Source of the DNA: Oscillospiraceae bacterium | Lineage (GTDB): Bacteria > Bacillota > Clostridia > Oscillospirales > Oscillospiraceae | Length of the DNA: 64,000 bases | Reading direction: 5' to 3' | Assembly (NCBI GenBank): GCA_017398725.1 | Contig: JAFQFA010000015.1 | Span: 33,806-97,805, forward strand | Part shown: positions 42,386-50,833 of the stretch, one piece after another | Position numbering within the stretch: position 1 is the first letter of the stretch | Layout: each line of letters opens with the position of its first letter | Program-made: the position numbers and the translations under genes | Notes under the pieces: model-generated | What the model saw: the letters and a program-made list of their open reading frames with translations, nothing else | What the model was told of the DNA's origin: nothing | The model's database searches: none

Positions 42386-43260
42386 CAGCGGCCACCTCTG
42401 TTTCTGCCGAAGCGAAGCTTCTGCTTTTCTCTGTCACGATGCTCCCGGCTGCGCTCATCGAAGGGCGTACCGCGGTCCGGATGGCTGTACGTACCGGCAG
42501 ACATCGTCAAGCTGTCTACCTGCACCAGTTCATAACTGTCAGCGCCGTCCATCAGCTTTTCCACCCAACGCAGCAGCACAGAAGCCGCCAGCGTCATGGT
42601 CAGGTAGCCCACCATTTCAATGGCAGCAGAGGGGAAGTACATGTTGTTCACACCCACAATATAGCGGTGCGCAGCAAAGAACTCGGTAAAGCTGATAATG
42701 AACATCACGGAAGTATCCTTCACGTTGATGATGAAGTTGTTGCCGATCTGGGGCATGATATTACGCAGCGCCTGCGGCAGGATCACATTGGTCATGGTCT
42801 GCACATGGGTCATACCGATGGCCTTGGCGCCTTCCGTTTGACCGGGATCAATGGAAATAATACCACCGCGGACAGACTCTGCCATATAAGCGCCGGTATT
42901 GATAGACACGATCAGGATCGCCGCTGTCCAAATATCGGAAAAGCGCATCGTGTTGTTGGTAAAATAAGGCAGGCCGTAGTAGATAAACACCGCCTGCAGC
43001 ACCATGGGCGTGCCGCGGAACACTTCCACATAGACACGGACCACGATCCGGATCAGTTTTAGAAAGAACCGCTTGATAATATTATCGTTCTTGGTATAGG
43101 GAATGGTATTAAGAATACCGCACACAAGGCCGATGACACAGCCGATAAAGGTGGCCACCAACGCAAGGATCAAGGTATTCTTGATGCCGTTTAAATACAT
43201 TACATGGTACTTATCCCAAAGCCTTGCCGCATCACTTAGCAGCTTCATGAACATATCCAT
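42385..43260 (-). CDS. Polar amino acid ABC transporter permease
   Basis: 291-residue HisM/GlnP-type permease with about five helices (core about 25-245) and the EAA loop region [20 protein letters not shown], typical of polar amino acid importers. The last 45 residues form a charged, Arg-rich tail ([10 protein letters not shown]), longer than usual and possibly cytoplasmic. AAGGAG lies upstream of the ATG. A GC stem-loop separates it from the binding-protein gene, often a sign that the binding protein is made in excess. Confidence 0.94.
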   Translation of the reverse strand: MDMFMKLLSDAARLWDKYHVMYLNGIKNTLILALVATFIGCVIGLVCGILNTIPYTKNDNIIKRFFLKLIRIVVRVYVEVFRGTPMVLQAVFIYYGLPYFTNNTMRFSDIWTAAILIVSINTGAYMAESVRGGIISIDPGQTEGAKAIGMTHVQTMTNVILPQALRNIMPQIGNNFIINVKDTSVMFIISFTEFFAAHRYIVGVNNMYFPSAAIEMVGYLTMTLAASVLLRWVEKLMDGADSYELVQVDSLTMSAGTYSHPDRGTPFDERSREHRDREKQKLRFGRNRGGR

Positions 43261-43283
43261 GAAAAAAGCTCCTTTCGCGCATA

Positions 43284-43310
43284 CTTCCCCCGGCGGTCAG
43301 CCGGAGGAAG
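43284..43310 (-). other. Intercistronic stem-loop after the binding-protein gene
   Basis: CTTCC-CCGGC paired with GCCGG-AGGAAG, no T-run. Likely an mRNA 3'-end protector giving more binding protein than permease and ATPase. Confidence 0.6.
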
Positions 43311-43329
43311 TGAGCGTATCTTTAAAATC

Positions 43330-44205
43330 TTATTCAGCAGGCTGGACAGCGATTGCCTGATCCATCAGCTTGTTGAAGTCCTCTGCGGTCATCTTGGACA
43401 GGGTGCCGTCGATGGCATTCTTCAGAGTCTCGTTGCCCTTCAGCACGGAGATGCCCAGATTCACGTTCTCGGCACGCTCGGCTTCCGTTGCAAACTGGAA
43501 GTCGCCCGCGGGGTTGGCAGTGAAGTCCAGAATCACCAGATTGGGATTCTTGGCAACAGCGCCCATTGCAGTGGGCATATCGGTGCAGATGAAGTCCACA
43601 GTGCCGGTCTCCAGCTGCATGATCATGTTGGGAGCAGTCTCAGCGGGAGCCAGCAGCTCAGCGCCCTGAATCTGGGACAGGCAGGTATCGTACCAAATCG
43701 TACCGGACTGAGAGGTGCACTTGCCGCCGGCCAGATCAGCGATGGAGGTAGCAGTGGCGTACTTGCTGTCCTTAGTGGTAACGCAAACGATGGTGGCGTA
43801 GTAGTAAGGACCGGCCATATCCACCTCAGCCATACGGTCAGCGGTCATGGACTGACCGGCGATGTTGGCATCCATGGTCTTAGCCTGCACAGCAGGAGTC
43901 AGGGAATCCCATGCAGAGGAAACCACTTCCAGCTTCCAGCCGTTCTCTTCGCAGATCTTCTTAGCGATCATCACATCGTAGCCGTTGGCATAAGCGCCGG
44001 GCACATTGGCGATGGGCACAGCGCCGTTGCTGTCATCCATCTGAGTCCAGTTGTAGGGTGCGTAAGCGCACTCCATGCCGACGGTCAGGACGCCGTCCTG
44101 CACACCGGTGAAGGGGCCGTCGTTGGTAGCGGGCTGGGCGGCAGTACATGCGGCCATTGCCAGCACCATCAGAACTGCCAGAGTCATTGCAATCATCTTC
44201 TTCAT
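43330..44205 (-). CDS. Substrate-binding lipoprotein of amino acid ABC transporter (probable lysine)
   Basis: 291-residue lipoprotein: signal MKKMIAMTLAVLMVLAMAAC with lipobox cysteine at 20, then a two-lobed family 3 solute-binding domain (TVGMECAYAPYNW near 45, YDVMIAKKICEE near 80, the tight-turn region IAGQSMTADRM near 120, and a YYYATIVCVTTK strand). The start at 44205 has AAAGGAAG upstream. The upstream lysine riboswitch is the main clue that lysine, or a basic amino acid, is carried. Confidence 0.93.
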   Translation of the reverse strand: MKKMIAMTLAVLMVLAMAACTAAQPATNDGPFTGVQDGVLTVGMECAYAPYNWTQMDDSNGAVPIANVPGAYANGYDVMIAKKICEENGWKLEVVSSAWDSLTPAVQAKTMDANIAGQSMTADRMAEVDMAGPYYYATIVCVTTKDSKYATATSIADLAGGKCTSQSGTIWYDTCLSQIQGAELLAPAETAPNMIMQLETGTVDFICTDMPTAMGAVAKNPNLVILDFTANPAGDFQFATEAERAENVNLGISVLKGNETLKNAIDGTLSKMTAEDFNKLMDQAIAVQPAE

Positions 44206-44256
44206 TTTGTTTCTTCCTTTCTTGTTCCGTAACGGGATGTTTTTAAAATAAAAATT

Positions 44257-44278
44257 GGACCGCTTCGTCAAGCGATCC
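44257..44278 (-). terminator. Lysine riboswitch terminator
   Basis: Nine-base stem GGATCGCTT/AAGCGGTCC with loop GACG, followed on the minus strand by AATTTTTATTTTAAAA. Confidence 0.9.
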
Positions 44279-44323
44279 GACAGTGGGTGCAATAAATACA
44301 AAGACGCATATTGCGGCACTGCT

Positions 44324-44490
44324 TCGATAGCGCTTCACAAAGTTTGTGACAGTCCGGCAGATATTCTCTGACGAACCAGCAAACAGAAATCAGGCGTTCT
44401 GCTCACTTCGGCGGTATTCCCTTTCCCTCCGGGCGGTTGCCTGACCTTGCCCGGCGGTACTGATGAAGCCCGCGCCTCTATCTAGCGATT
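44324..44490 (-). promoter_or_regulatory. Lysine riboswitch (L box)
   Basis: On the minus strand the leader shows the L-box landmarks in order: GATAGAGGCGCGG, GGAGGGAAAGGGAA, CGCCGAAG, TTGCTGG, GACTGTCAC and a closing CTATCG that pairs with the first GATAG. The five-helix aptamer is followed by an intrinsic terminator before the binding-protein gene, so high lysine should switch the importer off. Confidence 0.93.
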
Positions 44491-44502
44491 CAATTTTTCC
44501 AT

Positions 44503-44531
44503 ATACTATCACGGGTGTGTCCATCTGTCAA
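44503..44531 (-). promoter_or_regulatory. Promoter of the lysine riboswitch/importer operon
   Basis: TTGACA, 17-base spacer, TAGTAT on the minus strand, just upstream of the aptamer. Confidence 0.85.
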
Positions 44532-44588
44532 GTACTTTTGTATTTTTTAGAAAAATACACAAAAACAGAGGCATTTTCCGAAAAACAT

Positions 44589-44617
44589 TTGACACACCGA
44601 ATATTGTTTGCTAGTAT
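44589..44617 (+). promoter_or_regulatory. Promoter of the DMT transporter gene
   Basis: TTGACA, 17-base spacer, TAGTAT, identical boxes to the divergent lysine-leader promoter. Confidence 0.8.
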
Positions 44618-44647
44618 TAGGCAAATAATACACAAATTCTGATTTAT

Positions 44648-44698
44648 GAGCCCCCGCCCCACGATGTTGTTTGTAAACAGACCGATAAATTGAAATTT
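44648..44698. repeat. Truncated copy of the MITE-like element
   Basis: Read on the minus strand it begins CCAAATTTCAATTTATCGG and runs into a GGGGCGGGGGCTC core, matching the left half of the element at 23243-23379. The right half is absent. It lies in the leader of the DMT transporter gene. Confidence 0.55.
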
Positions 44699-44713
44699 GG
44701 AAAGGAATATACT

Positions 44714-45577
44714 ATGCGCAGTAAATTGCAATTATTGGGCGCCATGGGCATTTTCGGCACCATCGGCATTTTCGTAAAATATATTCCCCTCCCCTCTGCT
44801 ACCATTGCCTTTGTCCGAGGCGTGCTGGGCGTGGTTTTTCTACTTCTGACCATGCTGATCTCCCGGCAAAAACCTGCATGGTCGGCAATCCGGCAAAACC
44901 TGCTACTGCTGTTATTTTCCGGTGCAGCCATCGGCATTAACTGGATCTTGCTTTTCGAGGCTTACCGGTACACCTCTGTAGCAGTGGCTACGGTTTGCTA
45001 TTATCTGGCACCGTTATTTTTACTGCTGCTTTCTCCCCTGTTGGGTGAACAGCTCACCCCCAAGAAGCTACTATGCATCGCTGCCGCTTTTGGGGGTATG
45101 GTGCTGGTTTCCGGTGTTACCGAGGGCGTGGCACTGAGCTTCCGGCAATTACGGGGTGTCCTTTGCGCCGTTGGTGCTGCCATTTTTTACGCCACAGTAA
45201 TGCTTATGAACAAAAAGCTTGCCCCCATTCCCGCTTACGATAAAACAGTGATGCAGCTGGGTGCAGCCGCTTTGACCATCGTCCCCTATCTGCTTCTGAG
45301 CAACGGTTTTGCTCACGCAGATCTAAACCCATTGCAGTGGTGCCTGTTGGCGGTAGTGGGTATTGTGCATACCGGCATTGCCTATGCCATGTATTTCGGT
45401 TCCATGAAATCCTTACCCGCCCATACCATCGCCATCTTCAGCTATTTGGACCCGGTTCTGGCCGTACTTCTTTCTGCCTTGGTGCTGCGAGAGCCTCTTA
45501 CCCCTTGGGGGATCGTCGGCTCGGTGCTGATTCTTGGCAGTGCCCTGTACAGCGAGTTTCCGGAACGCAAACGATAA
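44714..45577 (+). CDS. EamA/DMT-family transporter
   Basis: 287-residue membrane protein with ten predicted helices in two EamA repeats (about 5-135 and 145-285). Family features include FVRGVLGVVFL, WILLFEAYRYTSVAVATV, and the second-repeat LDPVLAVLLSALVLREPLTP near the C-terminus. Members export amino acids, metabolites or drugs; this one is unassigned. The start at 44714 has GGAAAGG upstream; an earlier ATG is less suitable. Divergent from the lysine importer, but the opposing promoters are independent, so a link to lysine is speculative. Confidence 0.92.
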   Translation: MRSKLQLLGAMGIFGTIGIFVKYIPLPSATIAFVRGVLGVVFLLLTMLISRQKPAWSAIRQNLLLLLFSGAAIGINWILLFEAYRYTSVAVATVCYYLAPLFLLLLSPLLGEQLTPKKLLCIAAAFGGMVLVSGVTEGVALSFRQLRGVLCAVGAAIFYATVMLMNKKLAPIPAYDKTVMQLGAAALTIVPYLLLSNGFAHADLNPLQWCLLAVVGIVHTGIAYAMYFGSMKSLPAHTIAIFSYLDPVLAVLLSALVLREPLTPWGIVGSVLILGSALYSEFPERKR

Positions 45578-45582
45578 AAAAC

Positions 45583-45615
45583 ACATCCGTCGGTGATCTC
45601 AACACCGACGGATGT
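45583..45615. terminator. Bidirectional terminator
   Basis: Thirteen-base stem ACATCCGTCGGTG/CACCGACGGATGT between the convergent DMT and ABC exporter genes; plus-strand tail TCTTTTA. Confidence 0.92.
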
Positions 45616-45619
45616 TCTT

Positions 45620-47230
45620 TTATTCTTCCATAGAGATCTTTCGCAGGTCAGAAAGGCCTTCCAAAGTATCCGGCCGATGGGTCACCAAAACAGCCTGCTT
45701 TCCGAGGCCGTGCAGCCCACGCAGCACCGCTGCTTCCGTTTGGGCATCCAATGCAGAGGTGCATTCATCCAGCAGCAAAACCGGCCGGTCCATGAGGATC
45801 GCCCGCGCGATCGCCAGCCGTTGGATCTGCCCCTTAGAAAGGCCGGTGTTGTTCTCCCGCACTTGGGTATTCAAGCCGGCAGGCATATCATAGATAAAAT
45901 CTGCCTGCGCCACCGACAAGGCACTGCGCAACGCCTCCGGATCCGGATCAGAAACCAATTGCATATTCTCCACCACCGTTCCTGAAAACAGCGCATAATC
46001 CTGCGGCACATAGGCAAACAGGTGGCGGGTAGCCTCTGTACAGGGAATCTCCCCTGTTTCCGTGCGAATAAACACACGACCGGAATCCGGGGTGTACAGC
46101 GCCAGCATCAGCTTAAACAGGGTGGTCTTTCCCCGTCCGGATACGCCGGTCAAACAGGCCCAGCGCTCCAAAGGAAATTCCCCGGAAAATGCCTGCAGCA
46201 CCGGCTGGCTCTCACCGGGATAGCAGAAGGTGACTTGATCAAACACAATGGCCTTGGGAACGATTCCGGAAACCTGTTCCGGTGTCTGCGGAATCGCCAT
46301 CAATTCTGTCAATCGCTCCGCTGCCACTTCCACCCCGGCCAACCGGGTCCACAGGCCGGAAATCCCTAAAACAGGGCCCCGAAACAGAGAGAACAGCTGC
46401 AGCATAGAAGTCAGCGCGCCATAGGTGATAGCTCCCGCCGCCACCTGCACTGCGCCCCACAGGAGCAATGCACCGCTGCCGATGAGCATACCCACATTCA
46501 TCAGGCTGCCGATACTTACCGACCAGACACGCCGTTTCCGACGGGTTGTCAGACTGACATTCTGAACAGCATCGAACCGGTTCAGGGCTTCTTCCTGCGC
46601 CTGCAGGCTTTGGAGCAATTCCAGCTGCTGCAGATCCTCTTGGATGGCGCTAAGCACCTGTTCGTCTGCCTTGCGGACCTGCCGATGATGCTTTTTCAGC
46701 ACCGGACGCAAAAGTCCCGTCAGCAGGATAATGGCAACTGCCGCCAGCAGCATGGTCAGTGCCACCGGTTTAGATATCAGCAAAACCGCAATAAAGGCGG
46801 ATACCAATCCGGAAATCTGGCCAACCAATCCCGGCAGGGCACTCACTGCACCGTCGCAGACGGTGCTCACATCCTCCATACTCCGGCTCAAAAGCTGACC
46901 GCTATGGAACTGCTGCAACCGCACATCCCGGCTATATGCGGCAGAACGCAGAAGTCGGCTGCGAAGCCGGGCCGCCATGGTATCCATTGTGCTGCCGGCA
47001 AACCAAGCCAGCAGGGTATGCATTCCCACCAAAGCCAAAATATCTGCTGCCAAAAGGCCGCTGTAGAGCATTAGCTGGCCGGTTTTCCCCAGTGCCGCAT
47101 CGATCACGAACCGGGAAAGAAAAGCCACGCCAACCTGCAGCAGTGATTGGAGCAAAGTCAACATACAAAGCAAAAGGATCCTTCCGGCACAAGGCTTAAA
47201 AAGGATCTTTGCATTTTCATTCTTTTTCAT
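45620..47230 (-). CDS. ABC exporter (fused membrane and ATPase domains)
   Basis: 536-residue half-transporter: type I exporter membrane domain with about six helices (about 15-290), then ATPase with Walker A GVSGRGKTT near 363, variant signature LSKGQIQR near 464 (usual LSGGQ), Walker B LLLDECTSALD and VTHR. Such proteins export peptides, lipids or drugs as dimers; no peptidase C39 domain is fused. Its ATG shares a base with the stop of the preceding Pro/Thr-rich gene (TAATG). Last gene of the eight-gene 45.6-51.6 kb operon, where it could export a peptide or surface component; the cargo is unknown. Confidence 0.92.
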   Translation of the reverse strand: MKKNENAKILFKPCAGRILLLCMLTLLQSLLQVGVAFLSRFVIDAALGKTGQLMLYSGLLAADILALVGMHTLLAWFAGSTMDTMAARLRSRLLRSAAYSRDVRLQQFHSGQLLSRSMEDVSTVCDGAVSALPGLVGQISGLVSAFIAVLLISKPVALTMLLAAVAIILLTGLLRPVLKKHHRQVRKADEQVLSAIQEDLQQLELLQSLQAQEEALNRFDAVQNVSLTTRRKRRVWSVSIGSLMNVGMLIGSGALLLWGAVQVAAGAITYGALTSMLQLFSLFRGPVLGISGLWTRLAGVEVAAERLTELMAIPQTPEQVSGIVPKAIVFDQVTFCYPGESQPVLQAFSGEFPLERWACLTGVSGRGKTTLFKLMLALYTPDSGRVFIRTETGEIPCTEATRHLFAYVPQDYALFSGTVVENMQLVSDPDPEALRSALSVAQADFIYDMPAGLNTQVRENNTGLSKGQIQRLAIARAILMDRPVLLLDECTSALDAQTEAAVLRGLHGLGKQAVLVTHRPDTLEGLSDLRKISMEE

Positions 47231-47913
47231 TATGACGGTACTTTATCCATGTCGATCTCGCCGTCGTCTACACGACCGCCGTTACCGGACAAGGACGGAG
47301 GGGCCGGCATCACGATGTCTCCATCCTCCTGCTCTGTTTCCTGACCGCCGCCGGAAACAGTGGGCTGGGTGGTTTCGGTGGTGCTGTCCTCTTCCTCTTC
47401 CTCCTCAGGCTCTGTGGGCTCTGATTGATTGTTATTGCCATTGTTGCCGCCGTTGCTGTTGTTGCTGTTGTTACCGCCGGTCAGCTCGATGGTAATATCG
47501 CCCTCTTCCCTTTCAGCAGGAGTCCCTGCGCCGTTACCGGAACCGCCGGGCGTCGTGGGGGGTGTGGTAGGCTCTGTAGGGGGCGTGGTAGGCTTGGGGG
47601 TGGTGGGCTTGGGAGTGGTGGGCTTGGGAGTGGTGGGCTTAGGGGTAGTAGGGGCAGGCTCCGTTGCCTCCGTTTCTTCCGGTTCTGTGGTTTCCTCCGG
47701 CGCAGTGGTTTCCTCCGGCATAGTGGTCTGCTCCGGCACAGTGGTCTGCTCCGGCACAGTGGTCTGCTGTGTGGAAGGCTTTGTTCCCTTTGTGGAAATT
47801 CCGCCGTAATCAGGCTCCTGATTGATACCGCCGATCATCGTAATTGCCAGCACGACCACCAATGCCAAAGCAATTACAATGCCGATCAGAAAGAACATTT
47901 TATTCTCGCTCAT
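47230..47913 (-). CDS. Pro/Thr/Glu-rich single-pass membrane protein
   Basis: 227 residues. The N-terminus MSENKMFFLIGIVIALALVV gives one membrane anchor, followed by low-complexity sequence only: TTVPEQ/TTMPEE repeats, four PKPTT units, an Asn/Gly-rich patch (near 155-175), an acidic Glu run and an acidic C-terminus. This is the style of a surface stalk or wall-spanning linker, perhaps glycosylated or phosphorylated. The start at 47913 has GGAGG at six-base spacing. It lies between a signal-peptidase-like gene and an ABC exporter. No function can be assigned; it could be a substrate of the neighbouring peptidase or kinase. Confidence 0.8.
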   Translation of the reverse strand: MSENKMFFLIGIVIALALVVVLAITMIGGINQEPDYGGISTKGTKPSTQQTTVPEQTTVPEQTTMPEETTAPEETTEPEETEATEPAPTTPKPTTPKPTTPKPTTPKPTTPPTEPTTPPTTPGGSGNGAGTPAEREEGDITIELTGGNNSNNSNGGNNGNNNQSEPTEPEEEEEEDSTTETTQPTVSGGGQETEQEDGDIVMPAPPSLSGNGGRVDDGEIDMDKVPS

Positions 47914-47958
47914 GTCCATCCTCCATAAAATGTATTCACGCTGCGGCGCAGCAAACAT

Positions 47959-48423
47959 TTACTTTTTCTTCTTGCGCAGGCGGCCAAAACATCTGCGCAG
48001 CTTCAGGATCGGTTTGCGCACAGGAAACAGCCGCACCCAAAGCCACACATAGGCTTTGCATGCCGGCGCATTTGCGCGGATGCGTTTGCCGTTCCGGATA
48101 TATGTATCCACCAACGCGATCACCTGATGGGCTTCCACCCTTTCCGGCTGCCATTGATTATCTCCGGAACAGATAAAACTACCGTCGGCATTCACTTTCA
48201 CGATTCTGTGCAGAATATATCTGCCGTTTAAGCGCTGGTACAGGATCAGATCCCCGCGGCAATACCTTTGGGGCGGGGGAATCAATTCCACCCGATCTCT
48301 GCAATTACGCAAGGTAGGGTGCATACTCACACCTGTGACGATCAGGTGAGAACGGCCACCGTTTTCCAGCTGCAGCCGGATCAGTGGCACAATGGATTCC
48401 ATTGAAACTGCGGACAGCTCCAT
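47959..48423 (-). CDS. S24/S26-type signal peptidase-like protein
   Basis: 154 residues. GVSMHPTLRNCRDRVELI near 32 contains the nucleophile serine motif, followed by RGDLILYQRLNGRYILHRIV, where histidine replaces the usual catalytic lysine, as in SipW/archaeal-type peptidases; FICSGDN matches the conserved Ser-Gly-Asp-Asn box. The C-terminal 40 residues are basic with a possible amphipathic helix (ending RLRKKKK), and no N-terminal anchor is present. It may process a peptide or pilin-like precursor, but none is adjacent. The ATG at 48423 is preferred over a GTG two codons earlier because of spacing from GGGGAG. Confidence 0.8.
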   Translation of the reverse strand: MELSAVSMESIVPLIRLQLENGGRSHLIVTGVSMHPTLRNCRDRVELIPPPQRYCRGDLILYQRLNGRYILHRIVKVNADGSFICSGDNQWQPERVEAHQVIALVDTYIRNGKRIRANAPACKAYVWLWVRLFPVRKPILKLRRCFGRLRKKKK

Positions 48424-48440
48424 CGCCACCGTCTCCCCTT

Positions 48441-49139
48441 TCAGTCCGCCGAAGCGGCTGTCATTGCATTCCGGGATACCACTGCCGCGGCATCCTCATT
48501 GCGGCAGCTCAGCTGCCAGATAGGCACTTGACGCAAAAAGCGATCCAGCAGTGCCAGCTGTTTTTCCATATCTTCCCGGTCAAGCTGATAGGAAGACTGA
48601 CTCATGACCCAAGGTAACGCCTCCGCCGGCTGCAAAGGCTTGATGGTATTCTCTTCTCCACGGCGCAAAACAGCCACGCCGCCGATGGGAACCCCTTCAT
48701 TGGAAGAAAGATCATACTTTCCGGACCACGGCGTACCGTATGCCATCCAAACGCCATCCACGCAACGCAAAGCCGGCTTATCGTCATTTAAGTAACGGGC
48801 GCCAAACAGGCGGCACCATTTTTCCGTATGGGTAGATTTTCCCGTTCCGCTGGGGGCAGAAAACAAATAGGCTTTTCCGTCCAGAACCACCGCGGAGGAA
48901 TGCAGAAAAGAGCCGTCAAAAGCCAAAAGCTCCTTTGCAAAGAGCGCACCGGTTGCCAGATACTGCATGATATCCGGATCTTTGATATCCGGGTTCAGCC
49001 TTGCCAAGCGCTGCATATCATACTGCAGAACAATATCTGCCTTTTCAGATCCGTCGACGCGGTAGGCCTGCGCCTGCTGGTATGTCCGCCCGGACACATC
49101 CATCTGAACCGTCAGATCTGCAATTCGATAAAAGCTCAT
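48441..49139 (-). CDS. HPr kinase/phosphorylase-like protein
   Basis: 232 residues with the C-terminal HPrK fold only: P-loop SAPSGTGKSTHT near 115, followed by LNDDKPAL near 138 (Walker B-like acidic pair) and a C-terminal helical part. The N-terminal sensor domain of true HprK is missing and there is no ptsH nearby. Such stand-alone HPrK homologues recur beside PqqD-like genes in RiPP and surface-polymer clusters and may phosphorylate a peptide or protein. The ATG overlaps the pqqD-like stop by four bases. An upstream ORF extension is out of context and was rejected. Confidence 0.85.
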   Translation of the reverse strand: MSFYRIADLTVQMDVSGRTYQQAQAYRVDGSEKADIVLQYDMQRLARLNPDIKDPDIMQYLATGALFAKELLAFDGSFLHSSAVVLDGKAYLFSAPSGTGKSTHTEKWCRLFGARYLNDDKPALRCVDGVWMAYGTPWSGKYDLSSNEGVPIGGVAVLRRGEENTIKPLQPAEALPWVMSQSSYQLDREDMEKQLALLDRFLRQVPIWQLSCRNEDAAAVVSRNAMTAASAD

Positions 49140-49417
49140 TGGTCCTGCTCCGTAATCACAGCACCTACCGCAGTCAGCTTGCGAATAAACCCATCCACAT
49201 CCTGACGGGCCTGCGCCGGCTCCACCTGATAATGCTCCAGCAGCAGTGCTGCCAGTGTTTCCGGCGTTTGCTCTGTCTGCAAAGCTTCCCACAAAAGCTT
49301 TCCTGTTTCATTCAGCGTGATCATACCGGGAAAACGCTTGGCAGCCGCCCCCACCGGGACCAGCACCAAACTATCTGCCACATCACGCAGCAAAAAATCA
49401 GGGCATTGCTTCATCAT
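49136..49417 (-). CDS. PqqD-family (RRE) peptide-binding protein
   Basis: 93 residues of the winged-helix PqqD fold. Visible are a VADSLVLVPVG strand pair, the ITLNETGKLLWEAL helix and EQTPETLAALLLEHYQVEPAQARQDVDGFI. In RiPP pathways this domain (RiPP recognition element) binds the leader peptide and presents it to modifying enzymes. A GAGGTG site precedes the start. No radical-SAM enzyme or precursor peptide was seen nearby. It lies between the tyrosine phosphatase and the HPrK-like gene. Confidence 0.88.
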   Translation of the reverse strand: MMKQCPDFLLRDVADSLVLVPVGAAAKRFPGMITLNETGKLLWEALQTEQTPETLAALLLEHYQVEPAQARQDVDGFIRKLTAVGAVITEQDQ

Positions 49418-49452
49418 TTACACCTCATAGGCCTGCCGCAGCAGGCAAATCG

Positions 49453-50124
49453 TTAAAAAGTCCAGTCCAGACACTGCCGGAGTTCTTGGCCGTGGGCCTG
49501 TAAATACCTTGCCGCCCGATCCATACATGGCGGGCGGTTAGTGGTATTATGGCAGTCGGAGCCGATCATCCAGCTTCCCTGTGACATCAATCGCAGGGCT
49601 TTTTTTCCGCCAAACGGCTTGCCGAAAATCTCAGAGCTGATCTGCATGGGCACCTGCAGTTGGGCAAGGGCCTGATACTGACCCCGACGCTGCAGATGCA
49701 GCGCCCGCTCCACATGCGCGATCACCGGAACCACGCGGCCATCCAGAATCAGTTCCCGCACACCATCCAAATGGCTGTTATCCCAAGCCATATACGGCAG
49801 TTCCAGCAGCATGTACCGGGAATTGCCCATCGTCAGGTCTGTAAGCTGCTCCATATGCTCCAAGCTGGGACACCAAGCCACTTCCGCACCCAATATCAGT
49901 TGGGGAAGATCCTCGGTAACTGCCGAGCATAATGTTTCATACGCCTGCGCGCGACGGGCCAAAAAGCTGTCCACGGACTCCACAGTGGGATAGAAATGGG
50001 GCGTCAGCACCACTTTTTTCACACCTTGGTCCCGACATTTTCGCAGCATGCGAAGACTCTCTCCCAGAGATTGGGCACCGTCATCAATCCCCGGAAGGAT
50101 ATGGGTATGGGTATCTACCATCAT
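49453..50124 (-). CDS. cpsB: CpsB/YwqE-type PHP tyrosine phosphatase
   Basis: 223-residue manganese-dependent phosphatase that dephosphorylates bacterial tyrosine kinases. PHP metal motifs: DTHTHILPGIDDGA near 4, TPHFYP near 41, GAEV near 78, IAHVER near 135 and GSDCHNT near 190. Its start overlaps the tyrosine kinase stop by four bases, the usual kinase-phosphatase pairing in capsule/EPS regulation. Confidence 0.95.
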   Translation of the reverse strand: MMVDTHTHILPGIDDGAQSLGESLRMLRKCRDQGVKKVVLTPHFYPTVESVDSFLARRAQAYETLCSAVTEDLPQLILGAEVAWCPSLEHMEQLTDLTMGNSRYMLLELPYMAWDNSHLDGVRELILDGRVVPVIAHVERALHLQRRGQYQALAQLQVPMQISSEIFGKPFGGKKALRLMSQGSWMIGSDCHNTTNRPPCMDRAARYLQAHGQELRQCLDWTF

Positions 50125-50831
50125 TTATAACCGTATCGATAATAGCCCTTTGTTTTCACTGTTACGCCGTTAAGCACGTATCCCAAGATCTTGGCGTCGG
50201 TCAGCTTCAGCTGGTTGATGGCCTGCTTGATGCCTTCCTTCTTGGAACGACCCTGACGGGCCAGCAGCAGCACGCCGTCCAGCAAGCTGGCGATGACGCA
50301 GCAATCGGAAACCACATTCACGGGAGGCGTGTCGATCAGCACATAATCGTATTGCTTGGAAATCTGCTCCACCAAGCTCTGCATCCGCTCACTGCTGAGC
50401 AGCTCAGAGGGGTTGGGAGGCACATCGCCGGCAAACATCACATCCAGATTAGGGTGGATCTGCGTCCGGATGGCTTCTGCCAGCTCTACCTGCTCGGCCA
50501 GCACATTGGAAAGACCGGGTGCTGCCTTTTCCACCATCAGCCGCGCCAAAGCAGGACGCCGCAGGTCCGCATCGATCAACAGGACGCGCTTACCGGTCTG
50601 GGCAAAGGAGATCGCCAAATTCAAAATGGTGATACTCTTGCCTTCGCCGGCGGAACAGCTGGTAATGCAGAACCGCTTGCATGCATTGCCGCGCAAAGAG
50701 AACTGGATATTGGTACGCAGGGTCTTATAAGCTTCCTGCAGCGCAAAGGGGCTGGATTCATTCAGGATCATTCTGCGCTGAGTCAGCGCGGTCTGTGCCT
50801 GCTCAGTCTTTTGAACTTCTTGATTGCTCAT
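50121..50831 (-). CDS. cpsD: CpsD/CapB-type tyrosine-protein kinase
   Basis: 236-residue BY-kinase. FALQEAYKTLRTNIQFS, Walker A ITSCSAGEGKSITILNLA near 57, Walker A' LLIDADLRRP near 84, Walker B VLIDTPPVN near 163, and a C-terminal tyrosine cluster GYYRYGYK that would be autophosphorylated. It works with the preceding transmembrane adaptor and is reset by the following phosphatase. Typically it controls polysaccharide chain length and export, but no glycosyltransferase or polymerase gene is in this operon. Confidence 0.95.
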   Translation of the reverse strand: MSNQEVQKTEQAQTALTQRRMILNESSPFALQEAYKTLRTNIQFSLRGNACKRFCITSCSAGEGKSITILNLAISFAQTGKRVLLIDADLRRPALARLMVEKAAPGLSNVLAEQVELAEAIRTQIHPNLDVMFAGDVPPNPSELLSSERMQSLVEQISKQYDYVLIDTPPVNVVSDCCVIASLLDGVLLLARQGRSKKEGIKQAINQLKLTDAKILGYVLNGVTVKTKGYYRYGYK

Positions 50832-50833
50832 AA

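Noticed and set aside
47230-47913. Pilin- or sortase-anchored protein
   Set aside because: No LPXTG-type motif or C-terminal anchor; the only hydrophobic segment is at the N-terminus.
48441-49292. N-terminal extension of the HPrK-like gene to 49292
   Set aside because: The extra residues are Gly/Ala/Cys-rich, overlap the PqqD gene in another frame and precede a well-placed ATG with ATGA coupling at 49139.
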